Of a DNA stretch of 17,654 nt, positions 1 to 7,281 are shown one piece after another. Origin of the DNA: a candidate division WOR-1 bacterium RIFOXYB2_FULL_48_7 (GTDB lineage Bacteria > Margulisbacteria > WOR-1 > O2-12-FULL-45-9 > XYB2-FULL-48-7); contig MEUF01000003.1 of NCBI GenBank assembly GCA_001771615.1, positions 1 to 17,654 on the forward strand. Direction: 5' to 3'. The position numbers and the translations under genes are program-made. The notes beneath the pieces were generated by a model. It saw only the letters and a program-made list of their open reading frames with translations. It was not told the DNA's origin and made no database searches. How positions within the stretch are numbered: position 1 is the stretch's first letter; the number at the start of each line of letters is the position of its first letter.

Positions 1-1
1 G

Positions 2-1663
2 ATCAGGAGCGGGGTAATCACCAAGCCGGAACAGCTGGCAGAATACGCGGCAATTTGGCAAAGTGATTTTGACCTGGAGCAGGTCACCCTGCCGCCAGAG
101 AGTGGCCCGTTAATCCCATTTTTTGCCCGGCTGACCGACTATAGTTATGCCACGCTACTCGCTTGGCTGACCAGATTGCCCGAAGATGACCCACAGGCGG
201 CTAAAGAATTCTTGCAAGCCATCCCATCACGCCAAATACTGGAAAAACTATACACCAGCGACGTTGGGGGAAAACTATCAGACTTGGTCGAAAAACACTG
301 GCAGGAAATTGGCCACCTGCTGAAGCAAATCCTGTTTGTTGAAGATAAAGCCTATTTTGAGCAGGCGCTGGTTTATAACCTTCAGCAACAAACGGTTGAT
401 CCAAAAAAACCGGCTTTCTACGCTCCGATCGTTACTGTTGACCTCACTACCATGGAAAGGGCCGTTTACCCGGCGTATGTCAGGGCCATTGATGAAGACA
501 GGGTCTTGTATGTTGTGGAAAATTCCGGCACTTATTATGCTGGAGTGATCAATCCCCGCGACACTTCGACAATCAAATATTTTCTTCGCCAGGTTTTCCC
601 TCAAGATGAACAATACCTGCTGGCTTATTACCCCAAACTTGTCCGGCAGGGCGACCATTGGCAGATCGGCACTTCATATGAAACAAAAGACACCTTTAAA
701 GAAAATGTGATCGGGAAAGACGATTTCCGGGAAAATTTGCCGCGGGCTCTGGCAGTTTTCGAAGCCGCATATGCTAAAGAAGGAACATTCCTAGCTGCTG
801 CCCGGACCAGCCTCAAAAAGCATATTTCACCAGAATTAATGCAGGCGATTAAAAGCGAACCGCCCCTGGCCTTAGCCGATATTTTTCAAATGATGATCAT
901 TATGGCCGATAGTACCTGCCGGGAAAAAGCCCCAGCAGTTTTTGGGATTACCCCGGCTGAATATGCTGAATATGAAACCAAAGTTTTAGCCTATCTGGAA
1001 ACAGCCCAAGGGATTACCCGCGAAGAATTATTAGTTAAAGCCACCGAAATCTGCGGCGGCCGCGCCGCCCTGGCAGCCGTTGTTTGTTATAATTTTTTAC
1101 TCCCGCTGGGAGAGATCGGCAACAACGCCCTTTTCACTCGCTTCCCCAAAGCTTTTGCCATGCTGCAAGGGATCCAGGATCAGGCAGGAAGCTTATACCA
1201 TTTCTTTGGTTGCTTCTTTGCCAGTTATTCATTGCAGCGCTGGATGGTTAATCGCTATTATACGGAACCAAAATTTACTGCCTTCCTGGATCAGCAGGAG
1301 GCTGACATCCAAGCAAAATTGAAAGCTACTGACTGGGGCCAGGCGTCATTACAAGATTACTTTCTGCTGCTATTGGCCGCCCAAATTAAATATCTCAAAC
1401 TGAATGGTCGCGAAGAAAAAGAGATTATGAGCCTGGCCGGGGTCTTTTTTGAAGAGATAATCGAAGACCGGGAGATCTCCCAGGAAACCCGGGAGGATAT
1501 CAAGGGAATTGCCGCCGGCCATGCGCTTTACGAGTTAGTCAGCGGCCAGGAATTATCAGCTGATGGTGTCATGCGTGGCATGGTTGTTTCCGGCATGAAA
1601 GGTTTTGCCCAAAAAGGATTGGCTTTCATTCAAGACTTCTGGCTTTTTAATTTATTATTTTAG
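2..1663 (+). CDS. Large protein of unknown function, paralog of the facing 975-residue gene (5' end missing)
   Basis: The reading frame is open from the first complete codon at base 2 to the TAG at 1661-1663, so the gene starts before the window. A TTG at 176 could be called as a start, but nothing supports it: coding continues upstream and there is no ribosome binding site. I recognise no named domain. The visible 554 residues are mainly helical and soluble, with no signal peptide or membrane segment in view. They align with the C-terminal half (about residue 440 onward) of the minus-strand gene ending at 1664. Shared stretches include AGVINPRD/AGIVNPQD, LVKATEICGGR/LLKATEACDGR, YHFFGCFFASYS/YHFFGCFFAAYS and SLAGVFFEEIIED/SLAGVFYEQIIED. 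This copy lacks an insertion of about 50 residues found in the paralog just before the last of these. The two genes converge with no base between their stop codons. Function unknown. Confidence 0.85.
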   Translation: MRSGVITKPEQLAEYAAIWQSDFDLEQVTLPPESGPLIPFFARLTDYSYATLLAWLTRLPEDDPQAAKEFLQAIPSRQILEKLYTSDVGGKLSDLVEKHWQEIGHLLKQILFVEDKAYFEQALVYNLQQQTVDPKKPAFYAPIVTVDLTTMERAVYPAYVRAIDEDRVLYVVENSGTYYAGVINPRDTSTIKYFLRQVFPQDEQYLLAYYPKLVRQGDHWQIGTSYETKDTFKENVIGKDDFRENLPRALAVFEAAYAKEGTFLAAARTSLKKHISPELMQAIKSEPPLALADIFQMMIIMADSTCREKAPAVFGITPAEYAEYETKVLAYLETAQGITREELLVKATEICGGRAALAAVVCYNFLLPLGEIGNNALFTRFPKAFAMLQGIQDQAGSLYHFFGCFFASYSLQRWMVNRYYTEPKFTAFLDQQEADIQAKLKATDWGQASLQDYFLLLLAAQIKYLKLNGREEKEIMSLAGVFFEEIIEDREISQETREDIKGIAAGHALYELVSGQELSADGVMRGMVVSGMKGFAQKGLAFIQDFWLFNLLF

Positions 1664-2278
1664 TTACTTGCCGGTCAAGCCAAGTACTCCAAAGAAGGAA
1701 AAAAATTGCGGAGCAATCAAACTGCCCAACCTGAACATTTCGCCCGCGGATAGCTTGTCAGCACCGACATATTGTCCCAGGGCTTTTACCAATAACTGGC
1801 GTTGCTCATCAAAGCGTGTCAGCTCCTGTCCGTGCACCAGCTGAAAAAGAGCATGGGCGGCAGCCATCCCCCTGAAGTTACCCGGCAGGTCTTCGGTATC
1901 CCCCTTATCCTCGATAATTTGTTCATAAAATACTCCGGCCAGGGAAATGATCTCCTTAAAATTCCCTCCCCCTTCCTGTAACAGCCTGAATTGCAGAAAG
2001 AGCAAAATGCGCATCAAATAATAATTGGCCTTGCCAACTGGTAAGTTGGGAGGAAAAACCAGCTGTTGGTTGGCAAAATCAAGTTTAATTTCCACCGGCC
2101 CATTTTGGGAAGGAAAAGTAAAAACCAGTGCCTTTTGTTTGGCATCGAATTTCATATAGTCTCGGGTAAAATCGGTTACTGCCTGGTCGATCTCGGCCTG
2201 AAAAACCTTGTCAGTTTTGTACCTGTCAACCAGCCCGAACTGGAAAGAATAGGCGGCAAAGAAGCAGCCAAAGAAATG
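1199..2278. repeat. Inverted repeat arms (1199-1222 and 2255-2278) from paralogous genes
   Basis: Bases 1199-1222 and the reverse complement of 2255-2278 match at 23 of 24 positions; the one difference is at 1210. Both encode the HFFGCFFA stretch shared by the two convergent paralogs. They are the most similar DNA I found between the genes, which otherwise agree better as protein than as DNA. The arms are coding sequence, not a transposon end. Their opposite orientation could support gene conversion or inversion between the copies. Confidence 0.7.
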
Positions 2279-4591
2279 ATATATTGCCGCCGCCGGATCA
2301 GTCGAACCGGAGGCAGCAAAGGCCCCGGGGAAACGCTTGAACATGACTAGCTTGTATTGCCAGAGGACATTATATGTAACCAAAGCCGCCAGCTGGATCC
2401 GGCCATCACATGCCTCTGTCGCCTTTAACAACAGCTCTTCCGGCTGCAGCCCAAGTTTCTGTTGGCTGGCTTCACACAGTATTGTCTCAATTCTCGTGGC
2501 ATACTGCTCATATTCTTGCTGGCTGATGCCAAAAAGATCAATCGCGGCAGTCGGCGCCCCCACACTCCCCATGATTTCGATCACTGTGGTTAAATCGCTG
2601 ACGCTCATCGGCACTTCACCCAAGGCGATAGACAGGATGTCCGGCTGCAGACTTTGCCAGTATTGCAGCTCTTCCGCCAAAGTTACCGGCTCCTGGCTGA
2701 ACAACTGGTTGAATAATTTAACTGCCGGTTGAAGCTCTTGCCCCTTAAGCGGCTGGCTCGGCTCGGCTTTCGGTATTTTAGCCAGTAAGTTTTCCGGCAC
2801 ACGACCTGACTGATAATCAAGATTGACAGTCATCCTACCATCGGCGCTGAAGGTTATTTTGGGATAATATACCACCGCGTATTGTTCTTCCGGCACCCCC
2901 TGATAATTAAGCCTGGCGCTTACCTGGCGCATTATGGCCTGCATATCCCTGGGATCTTGTGGATTAACAATACCGGCAATTTCCTCGCCGGTGTCGGGAT
3001 TGATCTGGACCCGGATTAACAGCAGCCCGTTGCCCAGCGGGGTAAATTCCGCCACTCGTTCATCGATCTCCCCCTCTTTAAGATCGTAAAATATTATTGT
3101 AGCGACAAATTTTTTCGGCTCAACAGGCGTATCAAATGCCATCCCCTGTTTTTCAAGGTTGGCTGTTAAGGCCTGGTAGTATTCTATTTTAGTATCTTTG
3201 AGAAAAATATGTCCAAGCAACGGCCGGATGTCTTGCCAATATTTATCCAACCAGTTTGATATTTTATTGAATCCGGTTTCAGAAGATAAAATTACAGCAA
3301 ACAGTCCTTGGGTCGGCACCTTTTTAAGCGCAGTTTTTATTTCGGCCAAACTGGCTGTATCCGCAGGAACCTCGGCCAACCAGGCAGCGGACAGGCGTTC
3401 TTCAAGCTGATAAAGCTCAATTCCCAATCCTGCCGCGACTTTTTCCAGGACCAGCCTCCAGCGGACAAGCCCTTCCAGGGTGGCTGTCTTGCCTGAATAG
3501 CCCTCTTCCCTGGTAACATCCTGCCGGTTTAATTGGCCGATATATTCCAAGGCGGCTTTTGCGCCAGCCCGGCCCGGTTGTTTTAAATGCGACAATAAAA
3601 TTAAAAAAATTTTTCCTTCTTCCAGGCTCGGCCAGGATGAATCATAATTGACAAGCCCAACCGCCGACTGGCCATCGATTGGGGCCAATCCGGCACAAAA
3701 TTGTTCAACTTTGGCCAGGGAAGAAAATTTCCCCTGATTCAAAACCTGCCCGACAATTGCCAGCTGCCATTCGGGGATTGTTTTGATCAATTGAATTAGT
3801 TTTGGCAGGTCATCAGGATAGGCCAATAGAGGGGTAGAAAGGGCATCTAAAACCAATTCGATTTGGACAGGTGTCAGCACGGGGACAGCTTTAATTACTT
3901 TGACCCAGGCGGCCAAATCTCCCCCGGAGATTTTCTTTCCTTGCTTTTGGAGTAAGTGCCAAAGCAAGCGGTGTTCCTGCGCTGAAGTTAGTTCGCCGAC
4001 GGGCAGCTCGCTAAGCCAGTTATGGAGTCTGTTTAAGGCAGACGATAAATTAGCTTCTGTCCCAAAGCAGGCGATATAGGCGTTAATAACATAGATTGTC
4101 TCTTCCAGCGCAGCTATTTTTTCTGCCGGAATGCCCTTTTTCTGCAAAGTGGCATCCAAAAGGGAAATAACCTGCCCATTTTCCAGCTCTATCCCCAGCT
4201 GGGCAATTAATTGCAGGGTTTGAATGCCGCGGTTCTGGTCATAAACTAAATAAGAAAGTACTTCATTTAAATAGATGCCAACTTTGTCCCCGGCCCCCTC
4301 AAAAATAGTTTTAAGAAAATTAGCCACCTGGCTATCTGACCAGCCGGCCTTCTTGGCCAGAAAAGTAAAATTGCCGACAAGTGTATTAAGCAGGGCATCC
4401 CGCCTCAATTCAAAGGCTAAAAATTCACCAAAATTAATTTTCTTATCTTGGTCAAAATCAGCGGTTTTATATTCTTTCCCAGCCTTGGCCAGAGAGGCTG
4501 ATTGGTCCTCAACCCCATCCTGGGCATCCAGCTTTTTAAAAGCCTGCAGCGCCCGCTGATATATCTGGGTAGGTTTTATAGCTGTTCCCAT
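1664..4591 (-). CDS. Large EF-hand-containing protein of unknown function, paralog of the facing gene
   Basis: This is a 975-residue soluble protein without a signal peptide or membrane segment. Near the N terminus, residues 45-56 form a canonical-looking EF-hand calcium loop (D45, D47, D49, I52, E56); the usual glycine at loop position 6 is lysine. Residues about 60-440 are helical and unassigned. From about 440 onward it aligns with the plus-strand gene ending at 1663, including IVNPQD (541-546), LLKATEACDGR (721-731), YHFFGCFF (771-778) and SLAGVFYEQIIED (883-895). An insertion of about 50 residues (roughly 810-862) is absent from the paralog. The ATG at 4591 is supported by AAAGGG five bases upstream, one of the few Shine-Dalgarno-like sites here. 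It is divergent from bioA and ends flush with its paralog. One EF-hand suggests calcium-linked folding or signalling, but no biochemical role can be named. Confidence 0.9.
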   Translation of the reverse strand: MGTAIKPTQIYQRALQAFKKLDAQDGVEDQSASLAKAGKEYKTADFDQDKKINFGEFLAFELRRDALLNTLVGNFTFLAKKAGWSDSQVANFLKTIFEGAGDKVGIYLNEVLSYLVYDQNRGIQTLQLIAQLGIELENGQVISLLDATLQKKGIPAEKIAALEETIYVINAYIACFGTEANLSSALNRLHNWLSELPVGELTSAQEHRLLWHLLQKQGKKISGGDLAAWVKVIKAVPVLTPVQIELVLDALSTPLLAYPDDLPKLIQLIKTIPEWQLAIVGQVLNQGKFSSLAKVEQFCAGLAPIDGQSAVGLVNYDSSWPSLEEGKIFLILLSHLKQPGRAGAKAALEYIGQLNRQDVTREEGYSGKTATLEGLVRWRLVLEKVAAGLGIELYQLEERLSAAWLAEVPADTASLAEIKTALKKVPTQGLFAVILSSETGFNKISNWLDKYWQDIRPLLGHIFLKDTKIEYYQALTANLEKQGMAFDTPVEPKKFVATIIFYDLKEGEIDERVAEFTPLGNGLLLIRVQINPDTGEEIAGIVNPQDPRDMQAIMRQVSARLNYQGVPEEQYAVVYYPKITFSADGRMTVNLDYQSGRVPENLLAKIPKAEPSQPLKGQELQPAVKLFNQLFSQEPVTLAEELQYWQSLQPDILSIALGEVPMSVSDLTTVIEIMGSVGAPTAAIDLFGISQQEYEQYATRIETILCEASQQKLGLQPEELLLKATEACDGRIQLAALVTYNVLWQYKLVMFKRFPGAFAASGSTDPAAAIYHFFGCFFAAYSFQFGLVDRYKTDKVFQAEIDQAVTDFTRDYMKFDAKQKALVFTFPSQNGPVEIKLDFANQQLVFPPNLPVGKANYYLMRILLFLQFRLLQEGGGNFKEIISLAGVFYEQIIEDKGDTEDLPGNFRGMAAAHALFQLVHGQELTRFDEQRQLLVKALGQYVGADKLSAGEMFRLGSLIAPQFFSFFGVLGLTGK

Positions 4592-4683
4592 TTTTTCCCT
4601 TTAATATCCATATTTCTAATCATTATTATGCCTATCCCTTCCACTATATTAATCGGATTTTGAGGCCTAAAACTTGTGCTAAT

Positions 4684-4712
4684 TTGACTGTTATACAAAT
4701 CGAATTTATACT
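4684..4712 (+). promoter_or_regulatory. Sigma-70-type promoter of bioA, predicted leaderless
   Basis: TTGACT (4684-4689) and TATACT (4707-4712) are each one mismatch from consensus and are 17 bases apart. Six bases separate the -10 box from the ATG at 4719, so the expected +1 is the A of the start codon. A short inverted repeat, ATTTG (4682-4686) and CAAAT (4696-4700), overlaps the -35 box and could be an operator. It does not resemble the BirA operator I know. The rest of the gap 4592-4718 is AT-rich; I see no strong promoter for the divergent gene. Confidence 0.7.
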
Positions 4713-4718
4713 TATTTT

Positions 4719-6044
4719 ATGAGGAAAAAAGAACTTCTGCGGCAGTGGGATAAAAGCTACATCTGGCACCCGTTTACACCTATGCAAGATTGGGTGGCCA
4801 ATGAACAGCTAATTATTGCCAGGGGAGAAGGGTGTTACCTGTATGACCTGGAGGGGAAAAAGTACCTGGATGGCGTATCCTCGCTCTGGGTAACGGTCCA
4901 TGGCCATCGGAATAAATATATTAACCGGGCAATTTGCCAACAAATGGATAAAGTGGCCCATTCTACTTTGCTCGGATTAGGGAATATCCCTTCCATTGAA
5001 CTGGCCAAAAAGCTGGTTGAGATCACCCCCAAGGGATTAAATAAAGTGTTTTTTTCAGATAATGGCTCAACGGCAGTGGAAATCGCGCTGAAAATGGCCT
5101 TTCAATATTGGGAACAACTTCAAACTTCAAACTTCAAACCTCAAAATATAACCAAAAAAAATAAATACCAGCAAAAAACGAAATTTTTGACCCTGGTAAA
5201 TGCTTATCATGGCGATACGATCGGGTCGGTTTCGGTTGGGGGAATAGGGTTATTCCACCAGATATATCAACCGCTGCTGTTTAAATCATTTAAGGTCCGG
5301 CCCAGCCTGGCAGAAGTGGCCAGGGTAATCAGGCGGCACCATCGTGAGATCGCGGCCATGATTGTTGAACCAATGGTCCAGGGGGCGGCTGGCATGCTCC
5401 TCCAGCCAAAGGGTTTCCTCAAAGGGGTCCGCCGGCTTTGTACCCAATATGATGTCCTTTTAATCTGCGATGAAGTAGCCACCGGCTTTGGCCGGACGGG
5501 CAAGATGTTTGCCTGTGAACATGAAGGGGTCAGGCCGGATGTCATGTGCGTCGCCAAAGGGCTGACTGGCGGCTATCTACCGGTTGCCGCCACCCTGACT
5601 ACGGACAAGATATATCGGGCATTTTTGGGCAATATCGAAGAGAGAAAAACCTTTTTTCACGGGCATACCTTTACCGGCAACCCGCTCGGTTGCGCTGCCG
5701 CTCTGGCCTCGCTGGAGTTATTTGAAAAAACTAAGCTGCTTGATCATGTCAGGAAAAATTCCCGGCTTTTAACCACATTACTCCGTCCTTTTCGCTCCTT
5801 ACCAATAGTCAAGGAGGTCCGTCAATGCGGCACAATGGTCGGGATTGAGCTGGGCCCCTTCCCCGCCAAATTACGCCTGGGACACCAGGTTATCCTTGAA
5901 GCCCGCAAACGCGGAGCAATCTTGCGCCCCCTGGGTGACGTGATTGTCTTGATGCCCCCCTTAAGTATTTCCCAAAAAGAATTGCGCCGTTTATTAGAAA
6001 TAACCTATGAATCGATCAGATCAATATCAAAAGTTGGAACCTGA
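4719..6044 (+). CDS. bioA: Adenosylmethionine-8-amino-7-oxononanoate aminotransferase
   Basis: BioA is a PLP-dependent class III aminotransferase that converts KAPA to DAPA in biotin synthesis, classically with S-adenosylmethionine as amino donor. At 441 residues it is close to the usual length. Visible hallmarks are the BioA-type N terminus WHPFTPMQDW (16-25), GSTAVE (116-121), NAYHGDT (161-167, active-site Tyr163), DEVATGFGRTGKM (251-263, PLP-contacting Asp251), the Schiff-base Lys280 in CVAKGLTGGY, HTFTGNPLGC (316-325) and Arg403 as the likely carboxylate-binding arginine. The ATG at 4719 is favoured because the next ATG falls inside the conserved N-terminal motif. It has no Shine-Dalgarno and a promoter right in front. 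A 7-bp tandem repeat encodes part of a loop at residues 134-143. No other biotin gene is nearby, so the rest of the pathway must lie elsewhere. Confidence 0.95.
   Translation: MRKKELLRQWDKSYIWHPFTPMQDWVANEQLIIARGEGCYLYDLEGKKYLDGVSSLWVTVHGHRNKYINRAICQQMDKVAHSTLLGLGNIPSIELAKKLVEITPKGLNKVFFSDNGSTAVEIALKMAFQYWEQLQTSNFKPQNITKKNKYQQKTKFLTLVNAYHGDTIGSVSVGGIGLFHQIYQPLLFKSFKVRPSLAEVARVIRRHHREIAAMIVEPMVQGAAGMLLQPKGFLKGVRRLCTQYDVLLICDEVATGFGRTGKMFACEHEGVRPDVMCVAKGLTGGYLPVAATLTTDKIYRAFLGNIEERKTFFHGHTFTGNPLGCAAALASLELFEKTKLLDHVRKNSRLLTTLLRPFRSLPIVKEVRQCGTMVGIELGPFPAKLRLGHQVILEARKRGAILRPLGDVIVLMPPLSISQKELRRLLEITYESIRSISKVGT
5118..5145 (+). repeat. Heptamer tandem repeat inside bioA
   Basis: Three perfect copies of CTTCAAA are followed by one variant, CCTCAAA. 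The array is read in frame as LQTSNFKPQ (residues 134-142), just before an A-rich, lysine-rich stretch. It lies in a loop between the conserved GSTAVE and NAYHGDT blocks, where BioA length varies. Confidence 0.9.
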
Positions 6045-6058
6045 GAATTCTCGGTTCC
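6036..6058 (+). terminator. Stem-loop overlapping the bioA stop codon, possible terminator
   Basis: GGAACC (6036-6041) pairs with GGTTCC (6053-6058), and GAG pairs with CTC around an AATT loop, with one bulged T. The TGA stop (6042-6044) is inside the stem. The following bases are T-rich only in part (TTGCGTCTT), so a Rho-independent terminator is possible but weak. Confidence 0.35.
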
Positions 6059-6097
6059 TTGCGTCTTCCGGAATCGCGACTATTTTCGTTCTCGTAT

Positions 6098-6129
6098 CTT
6101 TGTGCCCTTTGTGTCTTTGTGACTTAGTG
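6098..6129 (+). repeat. CTTTGTG repeat cluster between bioA and the glycosyltransferase gene
   Basis: CTTTGTG occurs at 6098, 6107 and 6115, followed by the variant CTTAGTG at 6123, separated by one or two bases. The cluster fills much of the 107-base gap between bioA and the next gene. It has the same 7-base core length as the repeats within bioA and prmC but a different sequence and looser spacing. I see no strong promoter here: TAAAAT at 6131-6136 could be a -10 box but has no good -35 partner. Confidence 0.7.
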
Positions 6130-6151
6130 GTAAAATAAAAATAGAGCATAT

Positions 6152-6982
6152 ATGATTAAAATCAGCGTGGTCATCGGCACATATAACCAGAAAGATGTCT
6201 TGCACAAGACCCTGGAATCCCTTTTTCACCAAACCCTGTCGCCGGAACTTTATGAAATCCAGCTCGTAGACAGCTCCTCAAATGACGGCACCCAGCAAAT
6301 GGTTGCAGAGCTGCAGCCAACCTGCCGCTTTAATTATCTGCGGGTAGAAAACCGGGGAAAACCATACGCCCGCAACCAGGGGATCAGCAAAGCGGCCGGA
6401 GAAATCATCTTGTTGACCGATGCCGACATGATTGCTGATCGTAAATTACTCGAACAGCATTTGCAGGCCCACGAATTAAAACCAAATTCATCATTTGAAG
6501 GGTTAACCATTAATCCAGATGGCAAACCATATATCAAAGAAAAAATAAAAGCCGGCCAAAAGCTAAAATGGGCCTATTTTTTATCCGGCAACCTCTCCCT
6601 GCCAAAAAGCAGTTTACTGGCGGCAGGTCTTTTTGATGAAGCCTTTCGCGTTTATGGCTGGGAAGATATTGAGCTTGGCTACCGCTTAAACCAGAAAAAG
6701 CTCCCGCTCTATTATCTCCCCAGCGCCATCAATTACCATAAGCACCCTGTTTCCAGTGATGATATGCTCGCCCGGAAATACCAGATGGGCAAATCGGCCG
6801 CCCTTTTCTACAAAAAACATCCAAACTTCTGGATCAAAATGTTTTTGGGAATGAACCCGCTGGCCATGGGCATCTTTCATTTTCTCAAAGGCCACCCCAC
6901 CCTGCTCCGGCGGATAAATAACCAGTACATTTTGGAAGAATACCAGTATCGGCTGGGGCTTGAAGAGGGGCTCAAGCTATGA
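6152..6982 (+). CDS. Family 2 glycosyltransferase
   Basis: This predicted cytoplasmic GT-A-fold glycosyltransferase of 276 residues would transfer a sugar from a nucleotide donor. The N terminus IKISVVIGTYNQ is the typical GT2 first strand. LVDSSSNDGT (38-47) is the nucleotide-binding region, and TDADM (89-93) holds the metal-binding DxD motif (Asp90, Asp92). GWEDIELGYRL (169-179) matches the ED-x-E-x-G-x-R signature of the galactosyltransferase-like C-terminal (Glyco_transf_7C) domain. There is no clear membrane segment, although the C-terminal region around 225-245 (FLGMNPLAMGIF) is hydrophobic and may touch the membrane. Acceptor and sugar cannot be told. The ATG at 6152 has only a weak AGAG upstream. 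rpmE begins 15 bases after its stop. Confidence 0.9.
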   Translation: MIKISVVIGTYNQKDVLHKTLESLFHQTLSPELYEIQLVDSSSNDGTQQMVAELQPTCRFNYLRVENRGKPYARNQGISKAAGEIILLTDADMIADRKLLEQHLQAHELKPNSSFEGLTINPDGKPYIKEKIKAGQKLKWAYFLSGNLSLPKSSLLAAGLFDEAFRVYGWEDIELGYRLNQKKLPLYYLPSAINYHKHPVSSDDMLARKYQMGKSAALFYKKHPNFWIKMFLGMNPLAMGIFHFLKGHPTLLRRINNQYILEEYQYRLGLEEGLKL

Positions 6983-6988
6983 TAAAAT
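6960..6988 (+). promoter_or_regulatory. Candidate promoter of rpmE-prfA-prmC, near-leaderless
   Basis: TTGAAG (6960-6965) and TAAAAT (6983-6988) are 17 bases apart. Transcription would start about 6995-6998, at or within three bases of the rpmE ATG (6998), which has no Shine-Dalgarno. The -35 box lies in the end of the glycosyltransferase gene. An alternative -10, TATGAT at 6978-6983, lacks a good -35. Confidence 0.5.
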
Positions 6989-6997
6989 TAATTTAAC

Positions 6998-7261
6998 ATG
7001 AGAGAAAAGATTCATCCAAAATACTTTAACACTACCGCCACCTGCGCCTGCGGGGCGGTCTATGAAATTGGCTCCTCCAGGGAAAACCTCCGGGTTGATA
7101 TCTGCTCTAATTGTCACCCGCTCTTTACCGGCAAACAAAAGTTGATTGATGCCGAAGGCCGCGTCCAAAAGTTCCAGAAAAAATACGCTGGTGTCACGCC
7201 GGTCAAGAAAACAGCCAAAAAGAAAAAAACCACCGCCAAAAAAACTGCCGGGAAAAAGTAG
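6998..7261 (+). CDS. rpmE: 50S ribosomal protein L31 with lysine-rich tail
   Basis: L31 is a small protein of the large ribosomal subunit that helps bridge the subunits. The start REKIHPKYF is typical. Cys16, Cys18, Cys36 and Cys39 form the CxC...CxxC zinc site of the C-plus form, and the conserved HPLFTGKQK block (40-48) follows. At 87 residues it is longer than the usual 66-75 because of a basic tail (about 70-87) made almost only of K, T and A. It heads an apparent operon with prfA 20 bases downstream, a gene order seen in many bacteria. Confidence 0.95.
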   Translation: MREKIHPKYFNTTATCACGAVYEIGSSRENLRVDICSNCHPLFTGKQKLIDAEGRVQKFQKKYAGVTPVKKTAKKKKTTAKKTAGKK

Positions 7262-7281
7262 CTTAACGGCGGCAAGAGCCC

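Noticed and set aside
176..1663. TTG at 176 as the true start of the first gene
   Set aside because: The frame stays open to the window edge and the protein continues to look coding upstream, with no ribosome binding site at 176.
1665..1686. Inverted repeat TACTTG...CAAGTA at the convergent stop codons, as a terminator
   Set aside because: The stem has only six pairs with a ten-base loop, and neither strand has a T-run after it.
4682..4700. BirA operator in front of bioA
   Set aside because: The short ATTTG/CAAAT inverted repeat does not match the long palindromic BirA sites I know, so it is mentioned only as an unidentified possible operator.
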